64,000 bases of DNA from assembly GCA_050247515.1 (NCBI GenBank), contig JBFWUB010000012.1:1-64000 (forward strand), written 5' to 3'. The notes below the pieces were generated by a model. That model did no database searches. It had not been told where the DNA came from and worked only from the letters and a program-made list of their open reading frames with translations. Origin of the DNA: RAM1 sp050247515 (GTDB taxonomy: Bacteria > Pseudomonadota > Gammaproteobacteria > Burkholderiales > Burkholderiaceae_C). The translations under genes and the position numbers were made by a program. Shown in pieces: positions 24,450 through 32,887 of this stretch; the first letter of the stretch is position 1; the number at the start of each line of letters is the position of its first letter.

Positions 24450-25231
24450 TGGCCGACCTCATCGAACACATCGAGGGCGGTATCGCCACCCTCACCCTGA
24501 ACCGCCCCGACAGCCTGAATGCACTGTCGGACCCGATGATCACCGCGCTGCTGGAGGCACTGGACCGGCTTGGCCGCGACCCGGGCGTGGGCGCCATCGT
24601 GCTGGCCGCAGCTGGCCGAGCCTTTTGCGCTGGTGGCGACGTCAAGGCCATGGCGAACCCCGACCCGCGCAGCCCGCAGCAAAAGCTGGACTGGGTGCGC
24701 TGGGGCCACCGCGTGCCACTGGCGATTGCCAGTTGCCCCAAGGTGACGATTGCCAGCATCCAGGGCGCCGCCATGGGCGCGGGCCTGGGCATGGCGCTGT
24801 GTTGTGACTTCCGTATCGTCGCGCGTTCGGCGAAGTTTGGTCTGGCCTTCGTGAAGATCGGCCTGTCCACCGACTTCGGTGTGTCCTGGCAGCTGCCGCG
24901 CATCGTGGGCGAGCCGCGCGCGCGTGAGCTGATGCTCACCGGCGACATCTTCGACGCAGGTGCCGCCGAGGCCATGGGTCTGGCAACGCGCCTGGTGGAC
25001 GACGACGCGCTGGCAACCGAAACAACGGCCTGGGCGAAACGCTTCGCCGCCGGCCCGGTGTTGGCCCAAGCCGGTATCAAACGCAACCTGCTGGCCGCCC
25101 AGTCGCAAAGCCTGGCCGAGCTACTGGAGTACGAAGCCGTGCAGCAGATCCACGCCACCGAAACACACGACCACAAAGAGGCTGTGCAGGCTTTCCTGCA
25201 GCGCCGGCCCGCCGCGTTCCAGGGCCGCTGA
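24449..25231 (+). CDS. Crotonase-family enoyl-CoA hydratase/isomerase, PaaG-like
   Basis: This 260-aa crotonase has the oxyanion segments AGRAFCAGGDVK and GAAMGAGLGMALCCD. Both glutamates of classical hydratases are missing; Asp142 in FVKIGLSTDFGVSW sits where PaaG isomerases have their catalytic aspartate. It is therefore more likely an isomerase (double-bond shift or ring rearrangement) than a hydratase. It is translationally coupled to the DUF35 gene. With a MaoC hydratase already encoded, an isomerase role also fits the operon. Confidence 0.85.
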   Translation: MADLIEHIEGGIATLTLNRPDSLNALSDPMITALLEALDRLGRDPGVGAIVLAAAGRAFCAGGDVKAMANPDPRSPQQKLDWVRWGHRVPLAIASCPKVTIASIQGAAMGAGLGMALCCDFRIVARSAKFGLAFVKIGLSTDFGVSWQLPRIVGEPRARELMLTGDIFDAGAAEAMGLATRLVDDDALATETTAWAKRFAAGPVLAQAGIKRNLLAAQSQSLAELLEYEAVQQIHATETHDHKEAVQAFLQRRPAAFQGR

Positions 25232-25258
25232 CACCCCGGCCAACCCGAAAGACCCGCC

Positions 25259-25723
25259 ATGAAAAAGATCACCCACGTGGGCGTGCTGGTGCACGACCTG
25301 GAGGCCGCCATCGCGCAATGGGCGCAGCTGTTTGGCTACCGCGAAATCAAGCGCATGGAAGTCCCGCCCGAGGGACTGCGTTCGGTGTTCCTGTCGCGCG
25401 ACGGCACACCGGACCACTTCATGGTGGAACTGGTGCAGGTGCTGGACGAGTCCGATACGACCAACCCGGTGGCCAAACGCCTGCGCGACAACGGCGAAGG
25501 CATGCTGCACCTGTGCATGGTGGACGAGGACACCGGCGTGGTGGCGCGCGAGCTGCAGGCGCAGGGCGTGCGCTTTGCCGCCCGCCCCACCTCCACCGGG
25601 CGCGGCGATGACCGCCTGATCCTGAGCCCACGCGCCACCAACGGCGCGATGGTGGAAATCCTGTCCGCGCGCGAATGGGCGCAGGTCTGGGAAAAGGAAA
25701 GCGCCAGGGAAACGCAATCATGA
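25259..25723 (+). CDS. VOC-family protein (glyoxalase/methylmalonyl-CoA epimerase-like)
   Basis: The 154-aa protein has a single vicinal-oxygen-chelate fold with THVGVLVHDLEAAI at the start and metal-ligand-type residues in MLHLCMVDED and GAMVEILS. Its length resembles methylmalonyl-CoA epimerases, which act on branched CoA esters. In an operon with acyl-CoA enzymes an epimerase for a methyl-branched acyl-CoA is plausible, but other VOC functions cannot be excluded. Its stop overlaps the next gene (ATGA). Confidence 0.75.
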   Translation: MKKITHVGVLVHDLEAAIAQWAQLFGYREIKRMEVPPEGLRSVFLSRDGTPDHFMVELVQVLDESDTTNPVAKRLRDNGEGMLHLCMVDEDTGVVARELQAQGVRFAARPTSTGRGDDRLILSPRATNGAMVEILSAREWAQVWEKESARETQS

Positions 25724-26763
25724 TCATCCCCGACGGCACCCGCCTGAAGCTCGACCCGAGCGACGACTATACCCACGAGCCCGAGGCCGCAGGCAACTAC
25801 AACGAGAGCATGTACTTCAACGCCTTCAGCGCGGCGCAGGGCATGGGCGCCTGGATGCGCATCGGCAACCGCGTCAACGAAGGCCATGCAGAGATGACCT
25901 GCTGCGTGCACCTGCGCGACGGCAGCGTGGGCTTCATGTACGGCCGCCCCGCCATCAGCCATAACCGCGAGATGAATGCCGGGCCGCTGCGCTTTGACGT
26001 GGTGGAGCCCTTCAAACGCCACACATTGCGTTACGAGGGCGAGCTGCTGCTGATGCGCAATCCGCTGGACATGGCCAACCCCGGCGCCGCATTCAAGTCC
26101 AACCCCAAACGCCCGGCGCTGATCGAGCTTGATTTCGAAGCTGCGTCGCCCGTGCACGGCGGCGAGATCGTCACCCTGGACGGTCAGCCCATCGTGCTGG
26201 ACCCGGTGCACGCGGTGTTTCGCGGCCACATCGAGCAGCACCTGACGGTGCGCGGCCACATCACGGTGGACGGCGTACGCCACGCCATGGACAGCGGCAC
26301 CGGCTACCGCGACAAATCCTGGGGCCCGCGCCACTGGCACAACTTCTACTGGTACCGCTGGCTGCCTGTGACCTTCGGCCCCGACTTCTCGGTGCTGCTG
26401 TCCATCATGGGCCGCGAAGGGCAGGAGCCTTTCATCATCGGCCATGTGTGCGAGGGCGGCGGCGCGCTGCAGCCGCTGCGCAACGCGAAGATGGACACCG
26501 AGTGGGACGGCCAGTTCATGCACCGCGCCTTCACCGTGCGCTTTGACACCGATGCGCGCAGCTACACCCTGACGGGTGCCGTGCGGTCACTGATCCCGCT
26601 GCGCCACAAGCCGGCCGCGGGTGCCGACCCCGGCAGCTTCACCCGCATCACCGAAGCCATGACCGAATACCAGTGTGACGGACGCACCACGCTGGGCATG
26701 TCGGAGTTTTGCGACGTGGTGACGGGCGGCGTGCCGCTGTCGCACCGTCTGGGCTGGAGCTGA
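25720..26763 (+). CDS. Uncharacterised CrtC/AttH-like beta-barrel protein (DUF7064 type)
   Basis: The 347-aa protein has no enzymatic motif I can name. The second half contains the sequence GYRDKSWGPRHWHNFYWYRW, typical of a lipocalin-like family related to hydroxyneurosporene synthase (CrtC) and AttH, often labelled DUF7064. There is no signal peptide or membrane segment. Similar genes are repeatedly found in clusters with acyl-CoA dehydrogenases and phosphotransferase-like proteins. Binding or hydration of a hydrophobic substrate is a guess from the family resemblance only. Confidence 0.6.
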   Translation: MIIPDGTRLKLDPSDDYTHEPEAAGNYNESMYFNAFSAAQGMGAWMRIGNRVNEGHAEMTCCVHLRDGSVGFMYGRPAISHNREMNAGPLRFDVVEPFKRHTLRYEGELLLMRNPLDMANPGAAFKSNPKRPALIELDFEAASPVHGGEIVTLDGQPIVLDPVHAVFRGHIEQHLTVRGHITVDGVRHAMDSGTGYRDKSWGPRHWHNFYWYRWLPVTFGPDFSVLLSIMGREGQEPFIIGHVCEGGGALQPLRNAKMDTEWDGQFMHRAFTVRFDTDARSYTLTGAVRSLIPLRHKPAAGADPGSFTRITEAMTEYQCDGRTTLGMSEFCDVVTGGVPLSHRLGWS

Positions 26764-26769
26764 CTTGCC

Positions 26770-27774
26770 ATGCAGGCCGTGCTGTGCCACCGCCATGGGC
26801 CGCCCGAAACGCTGGTGCTGGAGGATGTACCGCCGCCCGCGCCCGCACCGGGCGAGGTGGTGGTGGCCGTGCATGCCGCCGGCGTGAACTTTCCCGACAC
26901 ACTGATCATTGAAAACCGGTACCAGTTCAAGCCCGCCCTGCCGTTCTCTCCGGGCAGCGAGGTGGCCGGCACCGTGCAGAGCGTTAGCCCCGGCGTGACA
27001 GGTTTCGCACCCGGCGACCGGGTGCTGGCCCTGTGCGGCTGGGGCGGCTACGCCGAAGAGGTGGCCGTCAAGGCCAGCGCGCTGGTGCACCTGCCCGACG
27101 ATGTGCCCTTGGACTCGGCAGCTGTGCTGGCCGCTACCTATGGCACCACCTGGTATGCGCTGGGCGACCGCGCCGCGCTGCAGCCGGGTGAGACGCTGCT
27201 GGTGCTGGGCGCAGCAGGCGGCACCGGCGCCGCCGCCATTCAGCTGGGCAAGATGCTGGGCGCGCGCGTGATCGCCTGCGCGTCGTCGCCGCAAAAGCTG
27301 GCGCTGTGCAGGCAGCTGGGCGCCGACGAAGTGATTGACTATCAGGCCCAGGACCTGCGCCAGACCGTCAAGGAGCTGACCGGCGGGCGGGGTGTGGACG
27401 TGACCTATGACCCGGTAGGCGGCAGCCTGACGGAGGCCGCGCTGCGCAGCATGGCCTGGGGTGGCCGTCTGCTGGTGATCGGCTTTGCGTCGGGCACCAT
27501 CGCGCAGCCGCCGCTGAATCTGGCGCTGCTCAAGGGCTGCGACATCCTGGGCGTGTTCTATGGCGCCTTCATGGAGCGCGAACCCCAGCGCCATGCCGGC
27601 CTGCTGCGGGAGTTGCTGGGCTGGGTCGGCCAGGGCTGGCTGCGCCCCGCCATCACCGGGCGGCTGCCGCTGGCGCAGGCGGCGCAGGCCTTGCGCCAGC
27701 TGGCCGACCGCCAGGCGCAAGGCAAAACCGTGCTGATCACCGAACGCGGTCGCGCCGGGGGGCTGGCCGGATGA
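26770..27774 (+). CDS. NADPH:quinone oxidoreductase-family protein
   Basis: A 334-aa zinc-free MDR enzyme with the N-terminal MQAVLCHRHGPPETL, the segment AAGVNFPDTL and the nucleotide-binding loop LGAAGGTGAAAIQLGKMLGA. This matches the large QOR group of beta-proteobacterial catabolic operons (acryloyl-CoA-reductase-like members included). It could reduce an enoyl-CoA or a quinone intermediate. It starts 6 bp after the DUF7064-like gene and overlaps the next gene by 4 bp, so it is part of the same operon. Confidence 0.87.
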   Translation: MQAVLCHRHGPPETLVLEDVPPPAPAPGEVVVAVHAAGVNFPDTLIIENRYQFKPALPFSPGSEVAGTVQSVSPGVTGFAPGDRVLALCGWGGYAEEVAVKASALVHLPDDVPLDSAAVLAATYGTTWYALGDRAALQPGETLLVLGAAGGTGAAAIQLGKMLGARVIACASSPQKLALCRQLGADEVIDYQAQDLRQTVKELTGGRGVDVTYDPVGGSLTEAALRSMAWGGRLLVIGFASGTIAQPPLNLALLKGCDILGVFYGAFMEREPQRHAGLLRELLGWVGQGWLRPAITGRLPLAQAAQALRQLADRQAQGKTVLITERGRAGGLAG

Positions 27775-28796
27775 ATCCCCAACCGGGCCTGACGGCCAAT
27801 GCCACCCCCGACATGCCGGCGCGGCTGCACGCACTAGCACTGCGCTGCATCCCCGGCGCCACCGGCGTGGCCGGCGTGCGAGAAGTCACCAGCGGCGCCA
27901 GCCAGTCGCTGTGGGCGTTTGATGCGCTGACACCCGCGGGCGCCCTGCCATTGATCGTTCGCATCGCACGCCTGTGGAGCGAACAGGCGCAATCTGGCAG
28001 CGCCGGCATGGCCGCCGAAGCCGCGCTGCTGCGCCTGGCTGCCGCCGGGGGCGTGCCGGTGCCGGCCCTGCATGGCGAACTGATTGCGCAAGACGGCCTG
28101 GGCGAAGGCTATGTGATGCAGCGCCTGGACGGAGAAACCCGTGGCCCGCGCATCCTGCGCGACGCCGCTTTTGACGCGGTGCGGCCGCGGCTGGCGGCGC
28201 AGTGCGGCGCGACCATGGCGCGAATCCATGCTTTGCCCCGCGCCGCATTGCCGCCGCTTCGCACCGCCTTTGCGCGCGACGAGGCGTTGGGCTGGGCCGA
28301 ACGGCTGCGCGCCGGTGGCTGCGCGCGCCCGGTGCTGGCCTGGGCGCTGCGCTGGCTGCTGGACCATGCGCCTGAGCCGCAGGGCGAGGCGGTGCTGGTG
28401 CATGCAGACTTTCGCAACGGCAACCTCATGGTCGGCCCCGAAGGCGTGCGCGGCGTGCTTGACTGGGAACTGGCCCACCTGGGCGACCCCATGGAAGACC
28501 TGGGCCTGTTCTGCATGAACGCGTGGCGCTACGGCCAGATCGACCAGCCCGCCGGCGGCCTGGGCTCGCGCGAGGCGCTGTTCGCGGGCTACACCAGCGT
28601 CACCGGCCAGCCTGTGGACGCTGCCCGCGTGCACTGGTGGGAAGTGTTTGGCGCCTTCAAATGGTGCGTGTCGTGCGACAGCATGGGCCGCGCCTTCAGC
28701 ACAGGCGCCGACCCCGCGCTGGAGCGTGCCGCCATCGGCCGGCGGGCGTCCGAGTCCGAGCTGGAGCTGCTGCACCTGCTGGCCCCGCGCCACTGA
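27771..28796 (+). CDS. APH/ACAD10-like phosphotransferase
   Basis: The 341-aa protein has the aminoglycoside-phosphotransferase fold: Brenner motif VHADFRNGN with catalytic Asp213 and Asn218, and the metal-binding LDWE with Asp231. Such proteins in acyl-CoA clusters resemble the kinase half of human ACAD10/ACAD11, which phosphorylate 4-hydroxyacyl-CoAs so they can be converted to enoyl-CoAs. That gives a possible function here: processing hydroxyacyl-CoA esters. It is followed 5 bp later by a DUF6285 gene, a frequent partner of this family. Confidence 0.82.
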   Translation: MNPQPGLTANATPDMPARLHALALRCIPGATGVAGVREVTSGASQSLWAFDALTPAGALPLIVRIARLWSEQAQSGSAGMAAEAALLRLAAAGGVPVPALHGELIAQDGLGEGYVMQRLDGETRGPRILRDAAFDAVRPRLAAQCGATMARIHALPRAALPPLRTAFARDEALGWAERLRAGGCARPVLAWALRWLLDHAPEPQGEAVLVHADFRNGNLMVGPEGVRGVLDWELAHLGDPMEDLGLFCMNAWRYGQIDQPAGGLGSREALFAGYTSVTGQPVDAARVHWWEVFGAFKWCVSCDSMGRAFSTGADPALERAAIGRRASESELELLHLLAPRH

Positions 28797-28801
28797 ACCC
28801 C

Positions 28802-29230
28802 ATGCAAGACCAACCCTCACCCCATGAGCTGATCGAAGGCGTGATCCGCTTCCTGCGCGACACCGCACTGCCCCGGCTGGACGAGCGGGCCGCATACGAC
28901 GCGCGCATCGCCGCGAGCCTGCTCAAGACCGTGCAACGCCAGCTGGCGCAATTCACCGAGGACACCCGCGCAGAGCGCACGCGGCTGCAACTGTTGCTCG
29001 GCCATCCCGGCACCGACCTGGACGGGCTGCAACACGCCCTTTGTGACCGGATCAGCACGGGCGCGATTGCCTGGGACGACCCGCACCTTCTGGAACACCT
29101 GTGGGCCGTGACGCTGGACAAGCTGGCGGTGGACCAGCCCGGCTACAGCACCTACCAGCGCGTGCGGGAACGTCTGGATGGCGCGAATTCGTCGGATACG
29201 ACGATTGGCCCTGCCAGAACGCCAACTTAA
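28802..29230 (+). CDS. DUF6285-like small helical protein
   Basis: The 142-aa protein is mostly helical (HELIEGVIRFLRDTALPRLDE at the start) and has no enzyme motif. It resembles the DUF6285 family found next to ACAD10-like phosphotransferases. It may be an accessory or stabilising subunit of that kinase. The TCGTCG-N4-CGACGA palindrome at 29189 lies inside its 3' end, so the promoter of the following transporter operon overlaps this gene. Confidence 0.75.
   Translation: MQDQPSPHELIEGVIRFLRDTALPRLDERAAYDARIAASLLKTVQRQLAQFTEDTRAERTRLQLLLGHPGTDLDGLQHALCDRISTGAIAWDDPHLLEHLWAVTLDKLAVDQPGYSTYQRVRERLDGANSSDTTIGPARTPT
29189..29204. promoter_or_regulatory. TCGTCG-N4-CGACGA palindrome upstream of the LIV transporter operon
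   Basis: TCGTCG (29189-29194), GATA, CGACGA (29199-29204), with AAT before and TT after. It overlaps the last codons of the DUF6285 gene and is 110 bp upstream of the transporter start. Preservation of the exact palindrome inside a coding end argues that it is selected. Confidence 0.72.
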
Positions 29231-29314
29231 GCTGACCCTCGTGATGGCCTGGTGCCATTGCATTCCATAACAAACCGCTGCGGGCAAAAGCACCGCGGCC
29301 ACAGGAGACAGGCG

Positions 29315-30190
29315 TTGCTGCTATTGCAGATCATCGTGGCGGGCATCGCGCAGGGCTGTGTTTACGGCCTGGTCGCGCTGGGTTTCGTCCTCATATACAA
29401 AGCCACCGAAACGGTGAACTTCGCGCAGGGCGAGCTGATGATGCTCGGCGCGTTCTTCGCGCTGGCAGGCATGGGCATCCTGGGCCTGCCGTTCTGGGGG
29501 GCTGCGCTGCTGGCAGTGGCCGCCATGGGGCTGGTGGGCCTGGCGATTGAACGCGCGGTGATCCGCCCGGTGCTGGGCCAGCCCGCGTTCTCCATCGTCA
29601 TGCTGACCTTCGGGCTGGGTTACATCGCACGCGGCAGCGTCACCATGGTGCCGGGCATCGGCACCGACACGCATGCACTTGCGGTGCCATACAAGGGCGC
29701 CACATTGCAGGCGGGTGGCGTGGTGCTTTCAGCCGAGCAGATGGTCATCATCTGCTGCACGGCCGCCCTTTGTCTTGCGCTGTGGGCCGTGTTCCGGTTC
29801 ACCCGCATCGGCATCGCCATGCAGGCGTCGTCGCAGAATCAGCTGGCAGCCTATTACATGGGCATACCTGTGCAACGCCTGAACGGCCTGGTCTGGGCAC
29901 TGGCCGCCGCCGTGGCCACCGTGGCCGGCATCCTGCTGGCGCCGTTTACCTTTGTGCACGCCAACATGGGCTTCATCGGCCTGAAGGCGTTCCCCGCCGC
30001 CATCGTGGGCGGCTTCAGCAGCCTGCCTGGCGCCATTGTGGGCGGCGTGATCATCGGGCTGGTGGAGTCGCTCTCGGGCTTTTACCTGCCTGAGGGTTTC
30101 AAGGACGTGATGCCCTATGTGGTGGTGCTGATCATGCTGACCGTCAAGCCCACCGGCCTGTTCGGCGAACGTGTGCGCAAGAAGGTCTGA
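29315..30190 (+). CDS. Branched-chain amino acid-type ABC transporter permease (LivH-like)
   Basis: A 291-aa inner-membrane permease with about eight hydrophobic segments and the LivH features VYGLVALGFVLIYKATETVNFAQGE and GGFSSLPGAIVGGVIIG. LIV-type importers also take up aromatic and alicyclic acids and other carboxylates, which fits the surrounding catabolic genes. The start is TTG at 29315, behind ACAGGAGACAGGCG. It forms an importer with the next three genes and a binding protein encoded at 34792 or 35971. Confidence 0.92.
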   Translation: MLLLQIIVAGIAQGCVYGLVALGFVLIYKATETVNFAQGELMMLGAFFALAGMGILGLPFWGAALLAVAAMGLVGLAIERAVIRPVLGQPAFSIVMLTFGLGYIARGSVTMVPGIGTDTHALAVPYKGATLQAGGVVLSAEQMVIICCTAALCLALWAVFRFTRIGIAMQASSQNQLAAYYMGIPVQRLNGLVWALAAAVATVAGILLAPFTFVHANMGFIGLKAFPAAIVGGFSSLPGAIVGGVIIGLVESLSGFYLPEGFKDVMPYVVVLIMLTVKPTGLFGERVRKKV

Positions 30191-30194
30191 TGCC

Positions 30195-31271
30195 ATGCGA
30201 TTCATCTTCAAGACCTCTTACGACCAGGACATCGACCTGTCACGCCACAGCGGCCAACGCTTCTGGTACGGGCTGCTGGGCCTCGCCGCGCTGGCGGCGC
30301 CCTGGGTGCTGCCCGAGTACTGGCTGGCCCAGCTGACGTTCATCTACATCTACGCCACTGTGGGCGTGGGCCTGATGCTGCTGGCAGGCTTTACCGGGCA
30401 GTTTTCCATCGGCCACGCTGCCTTCATGGGCGTGGGCGCCTACGCCGAGGCCTACCTCACCGCGCTGGGCTGGCCGTTCCCGCTGGCGATGGCCACCGCG
30501 GTAGCGCTGTCCGGCGCCGTGGGCGTAGTGGTTGGCCTGCCGGCGCTGCGCGTCAAGGGCCTGTACCTGGGCATTGCCACGCTGTCGTTTGGCTTCATCG
30601 TCGAGGAAGTCATGGCGCGCTGGGAAAGCGTGACGGGCGGCAATGCCGGCCGCTCGGTGGTGTCCCCGGCCATTGGCGACTGGAAGATCAACGGCTCGGA
30701 AAGCTTTTATCTGCTGTGCCTGGTGTGCGTGACGCTCAGCACCCTGCTGGTGATGAACTTGCTGCGCTCGCCCACCGGCCGCGCCTTTGTAGCGATGCGC
30801 GACTCGGAGATTTCCGCGCAGAGCATGGGCATCACGCTGTCGGTCTACAAGTCGATGTCGTTCGCGATCTCGGCCGCGTTGGCCGGCCTGGGCGGCGCGC
30901 TGTATGCCCACAAGATGCAGTTCATCTCGCCCGAACAGTTCAGCATCGTGCAGTCCATCGACCTGCTGCTGATGGTGGTGGTGGGTGGCCTGGGGTCGGT
31001 GCATGGCGCCTTCCTGGGCGCGGCTTTCCTGATCGTCATGCCGCAGCTCATCTCGCTGGGTAAGGACTTTTTGCCGCCGGTGATCGGCCAGGCCGCCGGC
31101 CTGCAGGGCGTGGTGTACGGCGCCATCCTGATTGCCTTTGTGATGCTGGAGCCCATGGGCATCTATGGCCGCTGGCTGAAGGTGCGCACCTGGCTGCAGC
31201 TGTACCCGTTCTACCGCCGCGGCATGTTCAAGCGGCAAAAGACTTTCCAGAAATCGGACCGCCTGAAATGA
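30195..31271 (+). CDS. Branched-chain amino acid-type ABC transporter permease (LivM-like)
   Basis: The 358-aa protein is the second permease, with the LivM hallmark GVGLMLLAGFTGQFSIGHAA and GLGSVHGAFLGAAFL near the end. An N-terminal extension of about 30 residues (KTSYDQDIDLSRHSGQRFW) precedes the first membrane segment. It starts 4 bp after the LivH-like gene and its stop overlaps the ATP-binding gene (ATGA). It would form the translocation pore with the LivH-like protein. Confidence 0.92.
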   Translation: MRFIFKTSYDQDIDLSRHSGQRFWYGLLGLAALAAPWVLPEYWLAQLTFIYIYATVGVGLMLLAGFTGQFSIGHAAFMGVGAYAEAYLTALGWPFPLAMATAVALSGAVGVVVGLPALRVKGLYLGIATLSFGFIVEEVMARWESVTGGNAGRSVVSPAIGDWKINGSESFYLLCLVCVTLSTLLVMNLLRSPTGRAFVAMRDSEISAQSMGITLSVYKSMSFAISAALAGLGGALYAHKMQFISPEQFSIVQSIDLLLMVVVGGLGSVHGAFLGAAFLIVMPQLISLGKDFLPPVIGQAAGLQGVVYGAILIAFVMLEPMGIYGRWLKVRTWLQLYPFYRRGMFKRQKTFQKSDRLK

Positions 31272-32107
31272 CGTCCACTCCCGACAACAACATCCTGCTG
31301 TCCGCGCGTGACCTGACCGTGCGCTTTGGCGGCGTGCTGGCCGTCAACAAGGTCAGCTTTGACGTGCGCCGTGGCGAGGTGTTCACCCTGATCGGCCCCA
31401 ACGGCGCCGGCAAAACAACGGTGTTCAACCTCATCAGCCGCATCTACAACCCCACGGCCGGCACGCTGAGCTACGAGGGCCGCAACCTGGCCGAGGTGGC
31501 GCCTTCGCAGATCGCGCCGCTGGGCATTGCACGAACCTTCCAGAACATCGAGCTGTTCGAGCACGCCACCGTGCTGCAGAACCTGCTGATCGGCCGGCAC
31601 GTGCACCGGCGCACCAGCCTGTGGTCGGACATGTTGTTCCTGCCCTCGGTGCGCGATTCCGAGCGCCAGACGCGCCGTAAGGTGGAAGAAGTGATTGACC
31701 TGCTGGAGCTGCAGCACTACCGCGACCAGCTGGTGGCGGGCCTGCCGTACGGCGTGCGCAAGGTGGTGGAGCTGGCGCGCGCACTGGCCACCGAGCCCAA
31801 ATTGCTGCTGCTGGACGAGCCCTCATCGGGCCTGAACGTCGAGGAAACCGGTGACATGGCCTTCTGGATCCAGGACATCCAGCGCGACCTGGGCATCACC
31901 ATCCTGATGGTGGAACACGACATGGGCCTGGTGTCCAAGGTCAGCGACCGGGTGCTGGCCATGAACCAGGGCGAGGTCTTGGCTCTGGGCACACCGGGCG
32001 AGGTGCAATCCAACGCGGCGGTGATCGAGGCCTACCTCGGCACGGTGGAAGACGTGGCTTCGCTGCGGCGCCCGCGTGTTGCGGCAACGGTGGAGGGGCA
32101 AGAATGA
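31268..32107 (+). CDS. ABC transporter ATP-binding protein (LivG-like)
   Basis: A 279-aa ATPase with Walker A GPNGAGKT (43-50), the LivG-specific ARTFQNIELFEHATV region, a divergent signature LPYGVRKVVELARAL and Walker B LLLLDEPSSGLN. It energises the LIV-type importer. Coupled by 4-bp overlaps to the genes on both sides. The insertion of about 20 residues after the Q-loop (RHVHRRTSLWSDMLFLP) is common in LivG proteins that take up non-amino-acid substrates, though this does not prove specificity. Confidence 0.93.
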   Translation: MTSTPDNNILLSARDLTVRFGGVLAVNKVSFDVRRGEVFTLIGPNGAGKTTVFNLISRIYNPTAGTLSYEGRNLAEVAPSQIAPLGIARTFQNIELFEHATVLQNLLIGRHVHRRTSLWSDMLFLPSVRDSERQTRRKVEEVIDLLELQHYRDQLVAGLPYGVRKVVELARALATEPKLLLLDEPSSGLNVEETGDMAFWIQDIQRDLGITILMVEHDMGLVSKVSDRVLAMNQGEVLALGTPGEVQSNAAVIEAYLGTVEDVASLRRPRVAATVEGQE

Positions 32108-32880
32108 GCACCGAACCGATGCTGAGCCTGAACAACGTGGAAAGTGTCTATGGCCCCATCAAGGCCATCCGCGGCGTGAGCCTGGGCGTGCAGTCCGGCC
32201 AGATCGTCACGGTGCTGGGCAGCAACGGCGCGGGCAAGACCACCATCCTGAAGACCATCTCAGGCATCCTGGACCCGCGCAAGGGAACGGTGCACTTTCG
32301 CGGCGACAACATCACGGCCATGGACCCGGCACTGATCGTGCGTCGCGGCCTGTCGCATGTGCCCGAGGGGCGCGAGGTGTTCCCTCTGCTGTCGGTCAAG
32401 GATAACCTGCTGATGGGCGCCTACACCCGGCGCGACCGCGACGCGGTGGCCTCCGACATCGAGGCCGTGTACCGCTACTTCCCCATCCTGCGCGAACGCG
32501 CGGCGCAAGACGCCGGCCTGCTGTCAGGTGGCCAGCAGCAGATGCTGGCGATCAGCCGCGCCATCCTGGCCGGTCCGCAAATGATCCTGCTGGACGAGCC
32601 CAGCCTGGGTCTGTCGCCAAAGCTCACCAAGGAAATCTTCGAGATCGTGGTGCGCATCAACCGCGAACGCGGCACCACCATCCTGCTGGTGGAACAGAAC
32701 GCCAACATGGCGCTGAACGTGGCCGACCATGGCTACGTGCTGGAAAACGGCCGCATCGTGATGGAAGACAGCTGCGAGCGCCTGCGCGAGAAGGACGACA
32801 TCAAGGAGTTCTACCTCGGCATGAAGGAAGACGGTGTGCGCGGTGAGCGGCGCTGGAAGAAAAAGAAAACCTGGCGGTGA
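32104..32880 (+). CDS. ABC transporter ATP-binding protein (LivF-like)
   Basis: A 258-aa ATPase with Walker A GSNGAGKT (39-46), signature LLSGGQQQML and Walker B MILLDEPSLGLSPKL. It is the second ATPase of the importer. The C-terminus carries a basic tail (RRWKKKKTWR) not seen in the LivF-like protein at 55766. Its stop is 7 bp before the acyl-CoA synthetase gene, linking import with CoA activation in one transcript. Confidence 0.93.
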   Translation: MSTEPMLSLNNVESVYGPIKAIRGVSLGVQSGQIVTVLGSNGAGKTTILKTISGILDPRKGTVHFRGDNITAMDPALIVRRGLSHVPEGREVFPLLSVKDNLLMGAYTRRDRDAVASDIEAVYRYFPILRERAAQDAGLLSGGQQQMLAISRAILAGPQMILLDEPSLGLSPKLTKEIFEIVVRINRERGTTILLVEQNANMALNVADHGYVLENGRIVMEDSCERLREKDDIKEFYLGMKEDGVRGERRWKKKKTWR

Positions 32881-32887
32881 ACGCAGC

